In this document: piece after piece, positions 1 to 12,061 of the stretch | How the letters are laid out: the number at the start of each line of letters is the position of its first letter | Numbering within the stretch: the stretch's first letter is position 1 | Source of the DNA: Hypomyces perniciosus | Taxonomy: Eukaryota; Ascomycota; Sordariomycetes; Hypocreales; Hypocreaceae | Reading direction: 5' to 3' | DNA length: 64,000 bases | NCBI GenBank assembly: GCA_008477525.1 | Contig: SPDT01000015.1 | Coordinates: forward strand, 124,001 to 188,000 | Program-made: the position numbers and the translations under genes | Notes under the pieces: generated by a model | The model's database searches: none | Told to the model about the DNA's origin: nothing | The model's input: the letters and a program-made list of their open reading frames with translations, nothing else

Positions 1-1259
1 TCTATTCCTTTAATTTTTTGTTTATAGGCTTTAATACTTAACTTTATATTAAAGCTAATCTTTTAACTTATCACTACTTACTATTTTCTTTACTATTAAT
101 ATACTGGTTATTATTATTAGATATATAGTTAGCGATCTAGATTTAATATACTTAGGCTATATAGCCTTTTTTATAAAACTAGGCAATATATCCCTCTTTC
201 TTATAATAGTAATATATAGTTTCACTAATAGTATTTACTTTATTTATTAAAGAGCTGTATTAGTATTAGTTCTTTATATAGTTTATACCCTTTATTTAAG
301 TATTACCTTTTTTATTAACTGCTTATATATAATCCTTTAAAGTGTAATATAATTAAAGTTTATTATATTCTTTTACTAGGAATAGTTTATTAATGCAGCT
401 TTTATATTTTATTAGTCTAGATCTAATTATTTAATATAGCTAGCAATATTTTAAACTTTAATAAAGTATTTACTATAGGTAAATAGTAGGTTTACTATTA
501 TTAAGCAGGATTACAGGATTAAAGATAATACTCTTTTAAGGAACATAATTTTAACTTAATTAACCTAATTATTACTGCCTACTTTAAAGAGTTTTTATTT
601 AAAGTAAAGAAGGAAGGATAAAAGTAAAGTTTTATCTTTTTACTTAAAAGTATATAGCTTTTGCGCGGCTTAGTTTTAAAGTCTTTAATCTTTATAAGTA
701 TAGTTTAGGTATTATATAAATTCCATTAACTTATAGTTTTTATTTATTCCTTTTAATATAGAAAAGGTAATAATTACTTATTTAAATATAGTATTTAAAT
801 AAAAGTTAATAAAATATTATTATTCTTTATTACTATTATAAAACTCTTTATTAAGTTTAAACTTTTTATATATATTTTATACCTATATAGTATACTCCTC
901 TTACTTTTTTAAAAATTTAAATAAATTAAAGAGTACCTTCCTTTTAACTTTAATAGTTTATATAAACTTTATTATAGAGGTTAATATAGGCTTTATAGTT
1001 ATAGCCTATATAGGCTTTTACTTAAGTTGCAGAAAAAATAATATTTTATTTTCCTAGCTATTTAGCCTTTAAGTCGCTAATGCTATAAAGTCTAGCTTTT
1101 TTATTAATATAGTTATTTATTCCTGTAAAGGTAAAATAATTTACTTAATCTGCAATTATATATTATTGCCTTTAAAGGCTTAATCTTTAAAATTTACTAT
1201 TTTCCTTTATAATAAAAGTTTTATTATTTACTGGCTAAGTAATAGTAAAGCTATAGATA
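1..1259 (-). pseudogene. Gypsy-1 family internal fragment (5' gag side), degraded
   Basis: This stretch matches 61545-62805 of the complete Gypsy-1 element almost colinearly, with differences dominated by C/T and G/A transitions. It is therefore the gag-proximal part of a minus-strand Gypsy copy whose 3' part lies left of the window. Every frame is broken by TAA/TAG stops and I cannot name individual gag motifs. It leads directly into an LTR at 1260-1484. Assignment rests on similarity to the intact copy rather than on a recognised domain here. Confidence 0.75.
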
Positions 1260-1484
1260 TATAATAGGTATAGTTTACTAGAAAGTATACAGTTAAGGTA
1301 CTTTTATATTATCTATCTATAGTTAAAGGAAAGAAGCTCTATACTAGCTATATATACATTATATAGTTATGCGTATAGGGTTGTGGCCGAGGTGGTTTCC
1401 GAATTAGGCAAGCAGTCTAGTATTGGTTGTATTTCCGGATTTAGTATAGTTGTAATTCTAGGAGATATAGCCTAGCCTATAACA
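1260..1484 (-). repeat. Gypsy-1 family 5' LTR (left-hand copy)
   Basis: 225-bp LTR in reverse orientation, matching 57598-57823 and 62806-63031. Its right end reads CCTATAACA, the reverse complement of a TGTTA-type LTR start, and its left end reads TATAATAGG. It is inserted in a Copia LTR: the Copia LTR sequence starting GATATAAGC resumes at 1485. The partner LTR and left target duplication lie outside the window. Confidence 0.85.
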
Positions 1485-1683
1485 GATATAAGCTAATATA
1501 TATATTATATAAGCGATATATTAAACTATATAGACACTTATAGTATATATATACAGCTTCTTTTTTATATTAGCTATATATATATATATATAGTAAAGCT
1601 ATTATAGTATATTCTTTTTAATAAAATCAAGCTTTATTTCCTATCTCTTTATACTTTATATAACTATACTGCGCTTTACTAGA
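1485..1683 (+). repeat. Copia-1 5' LTR, truncated by Gypsy insertion
   Basis: Aligns with the 3' three quarters of the 263-bp Copia LTR (for example 4426-4688), including the 'agctatatatata' tract and the GCGCT end. The first ~65 bp of the LTR should lie to the left of the Gypsy copy, outside the window. Confidence 0.8.
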
Positions 1684-4425
1684 GTTATAAGCCTAGGTAA
1701 TAACTATTAAAGTTACTAAAAACTTTTACTTTAATATTATATCTCTCTTTATACCCTTTACCTTTACCTATAAACTATTAAAGCTATCTTTTAAAATAAA
1801 TAGTGTAAAGGATATTGCTTTATAAAGCTAGAATTAAGAATATAGTAAATTAAATAGATTACTATTCTAACTAACTATATAAATACTATTAAAGTCTAAA
1901 ATAAAATTAATTTTAATCTCTATAATTAGTTAAATAATAATTTTATTACTTTTAAACTATTTAATTTAATAAAAGTAAAAAAGACTTTACTTAAAGTATT
2001 TAATCCTAAGCCCTCTTTAATAAATATCTTTATTTACTATAGTAATATACTTTAAAAGTATTAATTCTTTATTACTAGCAATAAAAAAAAAGAAGGCTAA
2101 AAATATTGTTTTAAAGTAGATCTAGAAAACAGTTAACTTTAGTATTTATACTTTAATCCTAATAAACCTTTAAACTATAGCCTTAGCCTTTACTATTACT
2201 AAAGCAGTTTATAATAATAATAAAGATTTTAATATAAAATTTACTATTTAGGAAATTATTAAAAAGTATAAAAGTTAATTAGTTTTTTGTTAAGATATAA
2301 TATATAAGGAAATATATTTATTTTACTAATATATACTATATAAAGCAAAGTATAAAAATATAAGGCTAAAGGTATAGTATATTAATTAAGTATATATTTA
2401 CGTGAATATAGTAAAGTATAAGCTGTTTAAAGTTATAGGAATAGCTTTTTAAATAGCTTTTCTTAAAACTATTACAGTATATATTACTTTAAACTTTACT
2501 GCCTACTATTTATTTTATATAGATAGTTTAATTAAAAGCAGTAAAATAAAAGATATCCTTTCATTTAATTAACTTAGCTGGCTTTTTTTAAATAGTATAA
2601 AAATATATAGAACTATATTTATAGCTTTTATACAATATTTAATAGTTATTTAAATAATATATTATATAATAGTAATATATATTTAAATCCTTTTATTAGT
2701 AAAAAGTGCCTTTATAGACTTAAAAAGTATATATAGCCCTTAACTAATTACAGTAAAATATATACTATACTCGCTAAAAAGCTTAATAAAAAAGGGAAAT
2801 ATATTCTTATACTTAAATAGGCTATAAAGATTTATATACGCCTATAAAAGGATAAATAATAAATTACTTATAAAAAGTTTAGTAAAAAGGGTATTAACTT
2901 TATTACCTTAATATAAAGACAAATAGCCTTAACTGTTATAACTGTTTTAATCTCTTTAAAACTAATAAATAAAGGAAATAAAAGCCTTATAGTATATTTA
3001 ATAAATGTATTAATATATACTAATATATAGGATATAGTTTACTGCCTCTCTTAAAGTACTTTCTTTAATATATATAGTACTATCTATAAAATAAATAGCA
3101 GGAATTACCTTATTCCTAGCTTTTTTATCCTAAATATAGAAAAAGACTATATTAAAGTAAAGAGAGCTAGCTACCCTATAATTAAAAGAGGACGCTGTCT
3201 ATTAAAAGATACTCTTTATAATTTATATTAAAAAATAGCGCGCACTATTAAGTTTATAAATATAGCTGTAATTAAAGGATTCTATATTAATATTATATCT
3301 TTATAAAAGTTTTAGAAAGTAGGGATTTATTTAATAAAGTGTAATAATATACTTTATACTAGTATAGCTAATTTAAATACTATTATAGGGAAAGTAAAGT
3401 ATAAGTATAATCTTTTATTTCTGTAATATAAGCCTTTATCGCTTTATATTGCCTTTATCCTCAAATATATTATACTAAGCAGCTTAATAGCTTTTTTTAT
3501 ATTTATTAATATAGACTTTTGCATTTATATAGTGTTAAAAAGTAAAATAAGACTAATATATAATCCCTTAATACTATAATATAACTTAAAATAGCTTTAG
3601 TATCTATAATTAAAATATTTAGGCCTAGAAGCGCTTAAAGCACTTATAAGGAATGCAAGGAATATATATATTAAGGGAACTATATATATAAAATATAAGG
3701 CTTATACTTTTATATATATAAAATAGGTTAGTCTTTATGGACTATTTAATAAATAAGTATTAAGACTATTTTTTAAAGTATACTAGGATTTTTAAGACTA
3801 TCCTTAAGGCTATAATAGGGATAATTAGCTTTTAGTATTTAAAGAAAAATATACTATATAATTAAATATATACCTTTTATTAAATAAAAAACAGGAAATT
3901 ATTTTTAATACTCTTTTTAATTATATAAGTATAGTAAAAATATAATATAATATCGCTATATATTTCTTTAGGTAAAATAATTAAAAGACCTATAATTATA
4001 GTTAAAAGTTTATTATATTTTTAAATTTAGGCTTATATAGAGGGTATGATCTTAAAGCTTGCCCTTTCCTATACTTATAAGTTAAACAGTACTTTAAAAT
4101 AGGCAGGTTAAAAAGTTATAAATAACTTAATTAAAATACTAGAAGCTATAGGTCTTTGAACTGACTTATAGCCTAAAAGTATAAAAGCTACAGTATATAT
4201 TATTAATATAAATGCTATATATAGCCTTTATTTAATATTATTTATAGATAAATTAAAATAATAGTTCCGCGATTTTATACCCCTTTTAATAAAGTAGCCT
4301 TCTATATACCTATAGCTAGATTAAAGTAGGCTTTATATATATAGTTACTGCACCTATATATTTAATAGAAACTGTAAAGCTAGTTAGAAAAGAAAAGAGT
4401 TTAAAACTAAGCTTAAAAGGTTAAT
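1684..4425 (+). pseudogene. Copia-1 gag and 5' pol (protease, integrase), broken
   Basis: Begins with a PBS-like stretch (gttataagcctaggtaataac without its last base, from 1684). It is colinear with 4689-7430 of Copia-2, covering gag, the protease region and integrase. The reading frame is destroyed by many TAG/TAA stops, while length and order are preserved, so decay is by point mutation. At 4421-4425 it is interrupted by Copia-2; the same gene resumes at 11530. Confidence 0.8.
4421..4425. repeat. Target-site duplication, left, of Copia-2 (TTAAT)
   Basis: TTAAT pairs with CTAAT at 11530-11534. The single difference is a C/T transition. Uninterrupted copies of the target in Copia-2 read 'gggctaattaaata', which confirms the join. 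Confidence 0.8.
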
Positions 4426-4688
4426 TGTTAGGTTGAGTAGGCCGGGGCCCTACCGCTTATTAGCGCTAGGGAGCTTTTATCTGCTTACAAAGCAGATATA
4501 AGCTGATATATACATCGTGTAAGCGATATATTAGATGGTGCAGACGCTTACAGCACTGTATACAGCTTCTTCTTTATATTAGCTATATATATATATAGCG
4601 AGGCCACTATAGTATATTCTCTTTTATAGAATTAAACTTTATTTCCTATCTCTTTATACTCTATATAGCTATGCTGCGCTCCGCTATA
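4426..4688 (+). repeat. Copia-2 5' LTR
   Basis: 263 bp, starting TGTTAGGTTGAGTAGG and ending CCGCTATA (originally TG...CA). Identical in length to the 3' LTR. It contains the imperfect palindrome seen in perfect form in Copia-4. Confidence 0.88.
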
Positions 4689-4709
4689 GTTATAAGCCTA
4701 AATAATAAC
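4689..4709 (+). other. Primer binding site, half-tRNA initiator-Met type
   Basis: Sequence gttataagcctaaataataac lies immediately after the LTR. The better kept copy at 12041 reads gttataagcccaggtaataac. It resembles the primer site of Drosophila copia, which pairs with an internal initiator tRNA-Met fragment ending in the anticodon arm (GGTTATGGGCCCAG). The classical TGG start of a tRNA 3'-end primer site is absent. Confidence 0.55.
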
Positions 4710-4749
4710 TATTAAAGTTACTAGAAACTTTTACTTTAATATTATATCT

Positions 4750-7700
4750 CTCTTTATACCCTTTACTCTTGCCTTTAAGCTGCTAAAGCTATTTTTTATA
4801 ATAGATAGCGTAAAGGATATTGCTTTTATAAAGCTAGAATTAATAATCCAGTAAATTAAATAGATTACTATTCTTATTAATTATATAACTACTATTAAAG
4901 TATAGAATAGGATCGATCTAGATCTCCTTAATTAGCTAAATAACAGTTTCCCTGCTTTTAAACTACCTACCTTAATAAAAGTAAAGGAAACTGCAATCGA
5001 AGTATTTAATCTAAACCCCTCTTCAGCTAATATCTCTGCTTACTATAATAGTATACTCTAAAAGCTTTAATTTTTCATTAATGGCAATACTAAGAAAAGG
5101 AAAGCTAAAATAATTATTTTAAAGTAAATTTAAAAGACAGTTAATTTTAATATTTACACTTTAATTCTAGTAAACCTTTAAGCCGCAGCCTTAGCCTCTG
5201 CTATTACTAAGCAGCCTATAATAATAATAAAGATTTTAATATAAAGTTTACTATTTATTAAATTATTAAAAAGTTTAAAGATTAACTAGCTTTTTATAAA
5301 GATAAAATATATAAAGAAGTATACTTATCCTATTAATATATATTATATAAAGCAAAGTATAGGAATATTAAACTAAAAGTATAATATACCTATTAAATAT
5401 ATATTTATATAAATGCAGTAAAGTATAAGCTTTTAAAGGTTATAGGAATAGCTTTTTAAATAGTTTTCTTTAAAGCTATTAAAGTATACTTTACCTTAAG
5501 CTTTACTGCCTACTATTTATATTATATAAATAGCTTAATTAAAAGCAGTAAAATAAATAAGATATTCTCCTTTAATTAACTTAAATACCTTTTTTTAAAT
5601 ACTTTAAAAAACGCAGAAAACTATATTTATAGCTTTTATATAACACTTAGTAACCACTTTAATAATATATTAGGCAGTAGTAATATATACTTAAAGCCTT
5701 TTATTAATAAAAAGTGCCTTTATAGACCTAAAAGGTATATTTAGCCCCTAAACGACTATAGTAAAGTATATACTGCGCTTACTAAAAGGCTTAATAAAAA
5801 AGGGAAATATGCTTTTATACTTAAACAGGCTATAGAGATTTGCGCGCGCCTATAAAAAGATAAATAGTAGGTTATCCGCGAAAAGCTCAGTAAAAGGGGT
5901 ATTAACCTTACTGCCTTAGTATAGGGAGGAACAGCCTTAACTATTATAGCTGCTTTAATCTCTTTAAACTTAATTAATACAGAAAATGCAAGCCCTGCAG
6001 TATACTTAATAAGTATATTAATATATATTAATATATAGGATATACTTTACTGCCTTTTTTAAAGTACCCTTTTTAATATATATAATACTATTTATTTTAT
6101 AAATAGCAGGAACTACTTTATTCCTAGCTTTTTTATTTTAAGTATAAAAGAGGATTATATTAAAGTAAAAAGAGTTAGCTATTTAATAATTAAAAGAGGT
6201 TATTATCTATTAAAGGATACTCTTTATAATTTATATTAAAAGATAATGCGCTTTATTAAGCTTTTAAATATAGCTATAGTTAAAGGATTTTATATTAATA
6301 TTATATTTTTATTAACGTTTTAAAGAGTAAGGATTTAGCTAATAGGGTGCAATAATATACTTTACACTAATATAGCCAATTTAAATACTATTATAAGGAA
6401 AGTAAAGTATAAGTATAATCTTTTGTTTTTTTAATATAAGCCTTTATTGCTTTATATTACCTTTATCTTTAGGTATACTATACTAAATAGCTTAATAACT
6501 CTTTTTATTCTTTTTAATATAGACTATAGTATTTATATAGCGTTAAGAAATAAAAGAAAACTAATATATAATCCCTTAATATTATAATATAACTTTAAAT
6601 AGCTTTAGTATTTATAATTAGGATATCTAGGCCTAAAAGCGCCTAAAGCGCTTATAAAGAATACAAGGAATATATGTATTAAAGGAATTATATATATACA
6701 ATAGAAAGCTTATACTTTTATATACGCAAAACAGGTTATCTTTTATAGACTATTTAATAAATAAATACTAAAACTGTTTTTTAAAGTGCATTAAGATTTT
6801 TAAAACTATTTTAAAGGCTATCATAGGGATAACTAGCTTCTAGCGCTTAAGGAAGAATATACTATATAGTTATATATACGCCTTTTATTAAATAAAAAAT
6901 AGGAAACTGTTTTTAGTGCTTTTTTTAACTTTATAAGTATAGTAAAGATACAATATAATATTTCTATATATTTCTTTAAATAGGATAATAAGAAAGCTGT
7001 AATTCTAGTTAGGAGCTTATTACGCTTTTAGATTTAGGCTAATATAGAGGGTATTATCCTAAAGCTTACCCTTTCTTATATATATAAACTAAACAGCACT
7101 TTGGAATAGGCAGGTTAAAAAGTTATAAACAAGTTAATTAAAATGCTGGAAGCTGCAGGTCTCTTAACTAACTTATAGCTTAAAAGTATAAGAGCTATAG
7201 TGTATATTATTAATATAAGTCCTATATGCAGCCTTACTATAATATTATTTATTAATAAATTAAAGCAATAGTTCTACGACTTTATACCTTTTCTGATAAG
7301 GGAGCTTTCCGCGGATTTATAGCCAGATTAAAGCAGTCTTTATATATATAGCTACTGCGCCTATATACTTAACAGAGACTATAAGGCTGGCTAGAAAAAG
7401 AGAGAATTTAAGACTAAGCCTAAAGGGCTAATTAAATATTTTATTAGCTATACTATAAATAATATATATTGCATTTAATTACCCTGCCTAATAAAGGTAA
7501 TTATTATAAAGAATATATAATTTAATAAAATTAGCTTCTTTAATAGTAATAAAGAGATTGCAGATAAGCTATTTATAGCTGAGTTAAATAAACTGTTTAA
7601 TAATACTAAAGAAAATAAATTAGAATTTAAACTTTTCCCTATATATATTCCTATAGTAAAGAATACCTTTATAGGTAATATAAAAAAAAAGAGTATACCT

Positions 7701-10150
7701 TTAAAGGTAGCAGAAATATAAAGTATTAAAGATAGCTTAATAAATACTTTAAGTAAACTATTAATATACTTAAAAAGACCTTTTAGTCTTTAAATATTAA
7801 AGGCTACCTTAAAATAGTTAATTTTTATAAATAATATTAGTGCGTTAATAGGAACTTTAAGCAATACTTTAATAAGCAATTTACCCCTTTTTACAGAAAA
7901 GGATATAATAGAAAAACAGCCTTATATATTAAAGGTATATAACCTAATAAAAAAGGATAGTTTACTAAAGCTGGAAGTAGACTAGTATATAAAAGACTCG
8001 CCTATTTCTATAAAAAAAGAGCCGACCTTTAAAGAAATACCAGTTAGTAATCCTTTAAGCAGTAAATCAGTAACTAATACTTATAAAAGCTTAAAACTTT
8101 AAAGGAAATAACCTATAAAAAGGCTAATAAATATCTCTTAATATATAAGATTAAGACGCGCACCTTAAATACTACTTTTAAAGATAATAAGCCTAGTATA
8201 TATTTAATAATTACTAGGCTTTTTAATTTAATATTATATTAACTGCTATTTAATTAATAAAAGCTAATAAATAATAAATTAAAAAGTATAGAAATAGTAT
8301 TTACTGTTTTTAATATAATAATAGATTAAAAATCTTCCTTTTAGAAAAGTATAGCTTTTAATAAGCTAACTATTTATTAAAAGGATTTAGCGAAATCGCT
8401 AAAAGATTAAAAAAAGCATATAAAATACCTATTTAAAGATAGATTTAAGTAAACTGTATATAATAAAATTAACTTTCTATATATAAAAGGAACCTAGTAA
8501 AAGATACTATACTTAAAAGCAATAATAAAGCTATTACTAGTATATTAAGTTTTTGTTTATAAGTTTAATTAAAATGGAAATCTAAAATCCTATAAAGTTT
8601 ACTTTATAGTCTATAAAGTCTTATAAAAGCGCTTTATTATAGAGAGTATATATACAGCTATATTAATAGCGTGTTTTTTCTATATATTTATTACTTTTAC
8701 AGTAAAATTTAACTTTAAGTTAAAGCAGTATAATATTAAAAATGCTTTTTTTAATGCCTTAAAGGATAAAAACTTAAAACTAGTTATATATAAGCTCTTT
8801 AAAGGTTTTAAGCAGCTAAATGTTTATTTAAAGCTCGCGAAAGCCTTATATAGTTTAAGGGATTTATTAAAGTTATAGTTTAATAAACTATTTTTAACTT
8901 TAAGGCAATAAAGGTTAATCTTAAACTTTAAAAGGCCCTGTCTTTTTTATAATAAAGCTTAAAAGATTTTTATTATATTCTATATAAATAATATTTTAAT
9001 TATATATTATTATAATAATAAAGCTTTTTATATCAAACTATTAGATACTTTAAAAGTAAAGTATAAGCTTTATAGTAAAAGAGATATATAATAGTTTTTA
9101 AGGATTAAAATTACTTAAAATTATATAGAGTATAGGATATACTTTTCCTATAAAACTTATTTTAAAAAAATTGTAAAACGATTTAGGCTTAATAAAGGAA
9201 TATAGCTTTTTATAATTTTAATACCTGTTATAAAGCTTTAGAAAAGTATATTATAAGCTTTAAAAGCAACTATTAAAATATATTAAAAGAAAATAGGATT
9301 AATGCTTTATATAGCTATTATAATAAAGCCTAATATAGCTTATAGCGCCTTAGCTTTATTATAGTTTCTAATTAATATTAGTAAAAGAGCACTTTAAAGC
9401 AGTTAACTAGCTAATCTGCTATTTATATATATAGTGTTTCTTAACTTTTTAATATAAAGGGAGAAGAAAAATATAAATTTTAACTGCTTTAAATAATATT
9501 TTTTTTACTAATAATATAAATATTTACAGATTATTTTAAAGGTATTTTATTATACTTTTCTTAAGCTTTATCCTATAAAATATAATGCGTTAAAGTACTA
9601 TTAATATATTAATAATAAAAGTTAAACTGCTTGCCTTTACTTAAATAGTAAAAGAGGCTATAAATTTATATTACTTTTTTTAAAAAATAAAATTTAACTT
9701 TAATATTAATTAAAATATTAATTATAATAATTAACTATATATTTTATAATTAAAAAAAGTATATAAATTAGCACTCGCCTATATTATATTAATATATAAA
9801 ATATATAGCTTTAGTAGGAATACTAGAAAAGATTATTTATAATTTCCTATCTTTCTATTAACCTTATACCTATTAATAGGTTTATTAAAGCTTTATTATA
9901 GTAGCACTTTATGTACTTTAAAGTATTATTAAATTTAGTAAATATATAATTATTAGAATAGAATATATAAAAATATAAGAAACTAGTTTATTCTGCCCTA
10001 TAGGCTGCCAGCTATAAAGGTATACTTTATTACTGTAATAACTATTCTTTAAAAGCTTTCTAGCCTTTATATGCCTATATATAAAAGGTATTATTATTAT
10101 TATCGCTACTGCTTAAAGCAGCAGCCTTTTTAAAGTAAATTAAATTCTCT
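4750..10150 (+). pseudogene. Copia-2 gag-pol polyprotein, RIP-killed
   Basis: Conceptual translation gives a gag-like region (about 4800-5900). A protease region follows with 'INSRNYF' near 6103. Integrase comes next, with the segment before its catalytic Glu near 7090-7130 (NSTLE followed by a stop replacing Trp, then AG) and the ensuing 'KMLEAAGL'. A conserved integrase-RT linker (about 7430-7760) and reverse transcriptase follow, with the active box YINN at 8981-8992 in place of YxDD. RNase H should occupy about 9300-10150 but I could not resolve its motifs. Stops are nearly all TAA/TAG. Boundaries are approximate because no complete frame remains. No host function is expected. Confidence 0.75.
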
Positions 10151-10437
10151 TCTTTTAATAAGTTAAATTAAAGGTATAATGCCTTTTTGCATTAAATTAC
10201 TATTTAATTATATAAGCTTATAAATATATAAAGAAAAGAAAGTATATTTATTTAATTATCTTTTTGTTTTATAGTTTAAACAAGTTAATATATAATTAAT
10301 ATAAGCATTAAATAATTATAAAGTATATAATTAAATAAAGCAATATAAATAAATTAAAAAGGAGCTTATTAAAGGGTATATTAATAATTACTATTAAAGT
10401 AAATAGTATCCTGCTAAAAGTAGGCGATAGAAATATA

Positions 10438-10854
10438 TTAAAAGAAATCTCCTTTATTAGCAATTGCCGACTTTAAATAACCTTTATAAAGAGGGGATAA
10501 TAGTATAGTAGCAGGGGTAGTAGCGGGAGTAGTAAAAGGAGCAGTAGCAGTAATAATAGGGGTAGGGGCTAGGATAATAGTAGTAGGAGGAGGAGCCGAT
10601 AAAGATAAGGATAAAGCTGCCTTAGCAGTAAAGCGTGCTTTATAAACAGCAGTTAAGTGCATGTTAAGAGTAGCAATAGCTGCAGTATACCTAAACTAGC
10701 CGGGACTAGCTGGCGCAGGAGCAGGCGCAGGAGCAGTAATAGGCATAGCCGCTCGGCCAGCTAAGCGACTAATGCCGCGACAAGCTACCTTTAAGGGGCG
10801 ACTACGACTACACTTTACCAATAAAGTATTCTTCTTCTGCGATTTCGCTGTTAG
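10438..10854 (-). pseudogene. Antisense AT-hook/Ala-Pro accessory frame in Copia-2 (one internal stop)
   Basis: 139 codons in one frame, antisense to the element. It aligns codon for codon with the copy at 36420-36884. From the N-terminus it encodes a basic segment (LTAKSQKKN), a decayed AT-hook (KCSRSRPLK where Copia-4 has KRGRGRPPK), a shortened PA repeat, an Ala/Ser/Leu segment, and the conserved end LSPLYKGYLKSAIANKGDFF. The only internal stop is a TAG where Copia-4 has CAG, a C-to-T change. A candidate intron acceptor (TTATTAG) abuts codon 1. No ATG-led first exon is clear. Function is unknown; the AT-hook suggests binding to AT-rich DNA. Confidence 0.65.
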
Positions 10855-11253
10855 CTAATAAATATACAGCGTAAAGGGAATTAGTTAAAAGTATAATATT
10901 TATAGCAGGGGCTATATTACTATTAATATTATTATTAATATTAATAATAATAATATTAATAACTAAAAAAGAAAAGCAAGGAATAAAGGCTAAAGGGGCA
11001 GCTAATATACCTTTTTTAGCTGTTTAAAACTAATTTAGCTACTTAAAAGCTTTATTATTTAACTTCCTATTATTATAGAATAATAATAGCTATAGCGCTT
11101 ATATTCCTTTTACCTCTATAATAGAATATTAATATATGTTTATAATAAAGAGCTTTTAATTAAATAAAAAAGGCTTTAAAAGCGCAGCCAGTTAGTTATA
11201 ATACTATAAATAGGCTAGAGTAGCAGTTAATAAAGTATTAGGAATAGCTTTAT

Positions 11254-11266
11254 TAACTGGGGGGTA
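11254..11266 (+). other. Copia-2 polypurine tract
   Basis: The run aactggggggtat directly before the 3' LTR is the expected plus-strand priming site. The same G-run precedes the 3' LTRs of Copia-3, Copia-4 (reverse complement) and Copia-5. Confidence 0.75.
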
Positions 11267-11529
11267 TATTAGGTTAAGTAGGCTGGGGCCTTACTGCTTA
11301 TTAGCGCTAAAGAGCTTTTATTTGTTTATAAAGCAGATACAAGCTAATATATATATTGTGTAAGTGATATATTAGATAGTGCAGACGCTTACAGCACTAT
11401 ATACAGCTTCTTCTTTATATTAACTATATATATATATAGCGAGGCCACTACAGTATATTCTCTTTTATAGAATCAAGCTTTATTTCCTATCTCTTTATAC
11501 TCTATATAGCTATACCGCGCTCCGCCACA
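11267..11529 (+). repeat. Copia-2 3' LTR
   Basis: 263 bp, from TATTAGGTTAAG to CTCCGCCACA. Followed by CTAAT (11530-11534), the right target duplication, after which Copia-1 coding sequence resumes. Confidence 0.88.
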
Positions 11530-11778
11530 CTAATTAAATATTTTATTGGCTATACTATAAACAATATATATTATATTTATTTATTTTGCCTAGTAAATGT
11601 AATTATTATAAAGAATATATAGTGTAATAAAATTAGTTTCTTTAATAGGAATAAAGAGATTGCAGATAAGGTTTCTATAACTAAGTTAAATAAACTATTT
11701 AATAAAGTTAAAGAAGGTAAACCGGAATTTAAACTCTTTTTAATATATATTCCTGCAGTAAAAAATACTTTTATAAAT
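11530..11778 (+). pseudogene. Copia-1 pol continuation (integrase-RT linker)
   Basis: Colinear with 7420-7680 of Copia-2, so it is the direct continuation of the gene interrupted at 4425. It ends where the Copia-3 LTR begins at 11779. The rest of Copia-1 (RT, RNase H, 3' LTR) is not found after Copia-3. Confidence 0.8.
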
Positions 11779-12040
11779 TATTGGGTTAAGTAGGCTAAGG
11801 CCTAACTGCTTGTTAGCGCTAAGGAGCTTTTATTTGCTTATAATGCAGATATAAGCTAATATATATATCGCGTAAGCAATATATTAAACTATATAGACAA
11901 TTACAGTGCCTATATATAGCTTTTTCTTTATATTAGCTATATATATATAGCGAGGCCACTATAATATATTCTCTTTTATAGAATTAAGCTTTATTTTCTA
12001 TCTCTCTATACTCTATATAACTATACTGCACTTTATTATA
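11779..12040 (+). repeat. Copia-3 5' LTR
   Basis: 262 bp, starting TATTGGGTTAAGTAGG and ending TTATTATA; matches the other Copia LTRs through its length. Confidence 0.85.
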
Positions 12041-12061
12041 GTTATAAGCCCAGGTAATAAC
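12041..12061 (+). other. Copia-3 primer binding site (best-preserved copy)
   Basis: gttataagcccaggtaataac directly abuts the LTR. The GTTAT..GCCCAG core is what a primer complementary to the anticodon arm of initiator tRNA-Met would give. Confidence 0.55.

Larger units (their letters stand above)
4426..11529 (+). mobile_element. Copia-2, full-length LTR retrotransposon inserted in Copia-1
   Basis: A 7,104-bp Ty1/Copia element with two 263-bp LTRs (4426-4688 and 11267-11529), a PBS, a gag-pol region, an antisense frame near its 3' end, a G-rich polypurine tract and a 5-bp target duplication (TTAAT/CTAAT). Protease, then integrase, then reverse transcriptase is the Copia order. It is about 2 kb longer than a typical 5-kb Copia; the additional ~1.2 kb between pol and the 3' LTR holds the antisense frame. 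Point mutations have killed the coding region. Confidence 0.9.

Noticed and set aside
1383..1480. A true tRNA gene in the LTR block
   Set aside because: A-box-like word is present but no acceptor-stem pairing or proper T-arm can be drawn; kept only as a tRNA-like promoter hypothesis.
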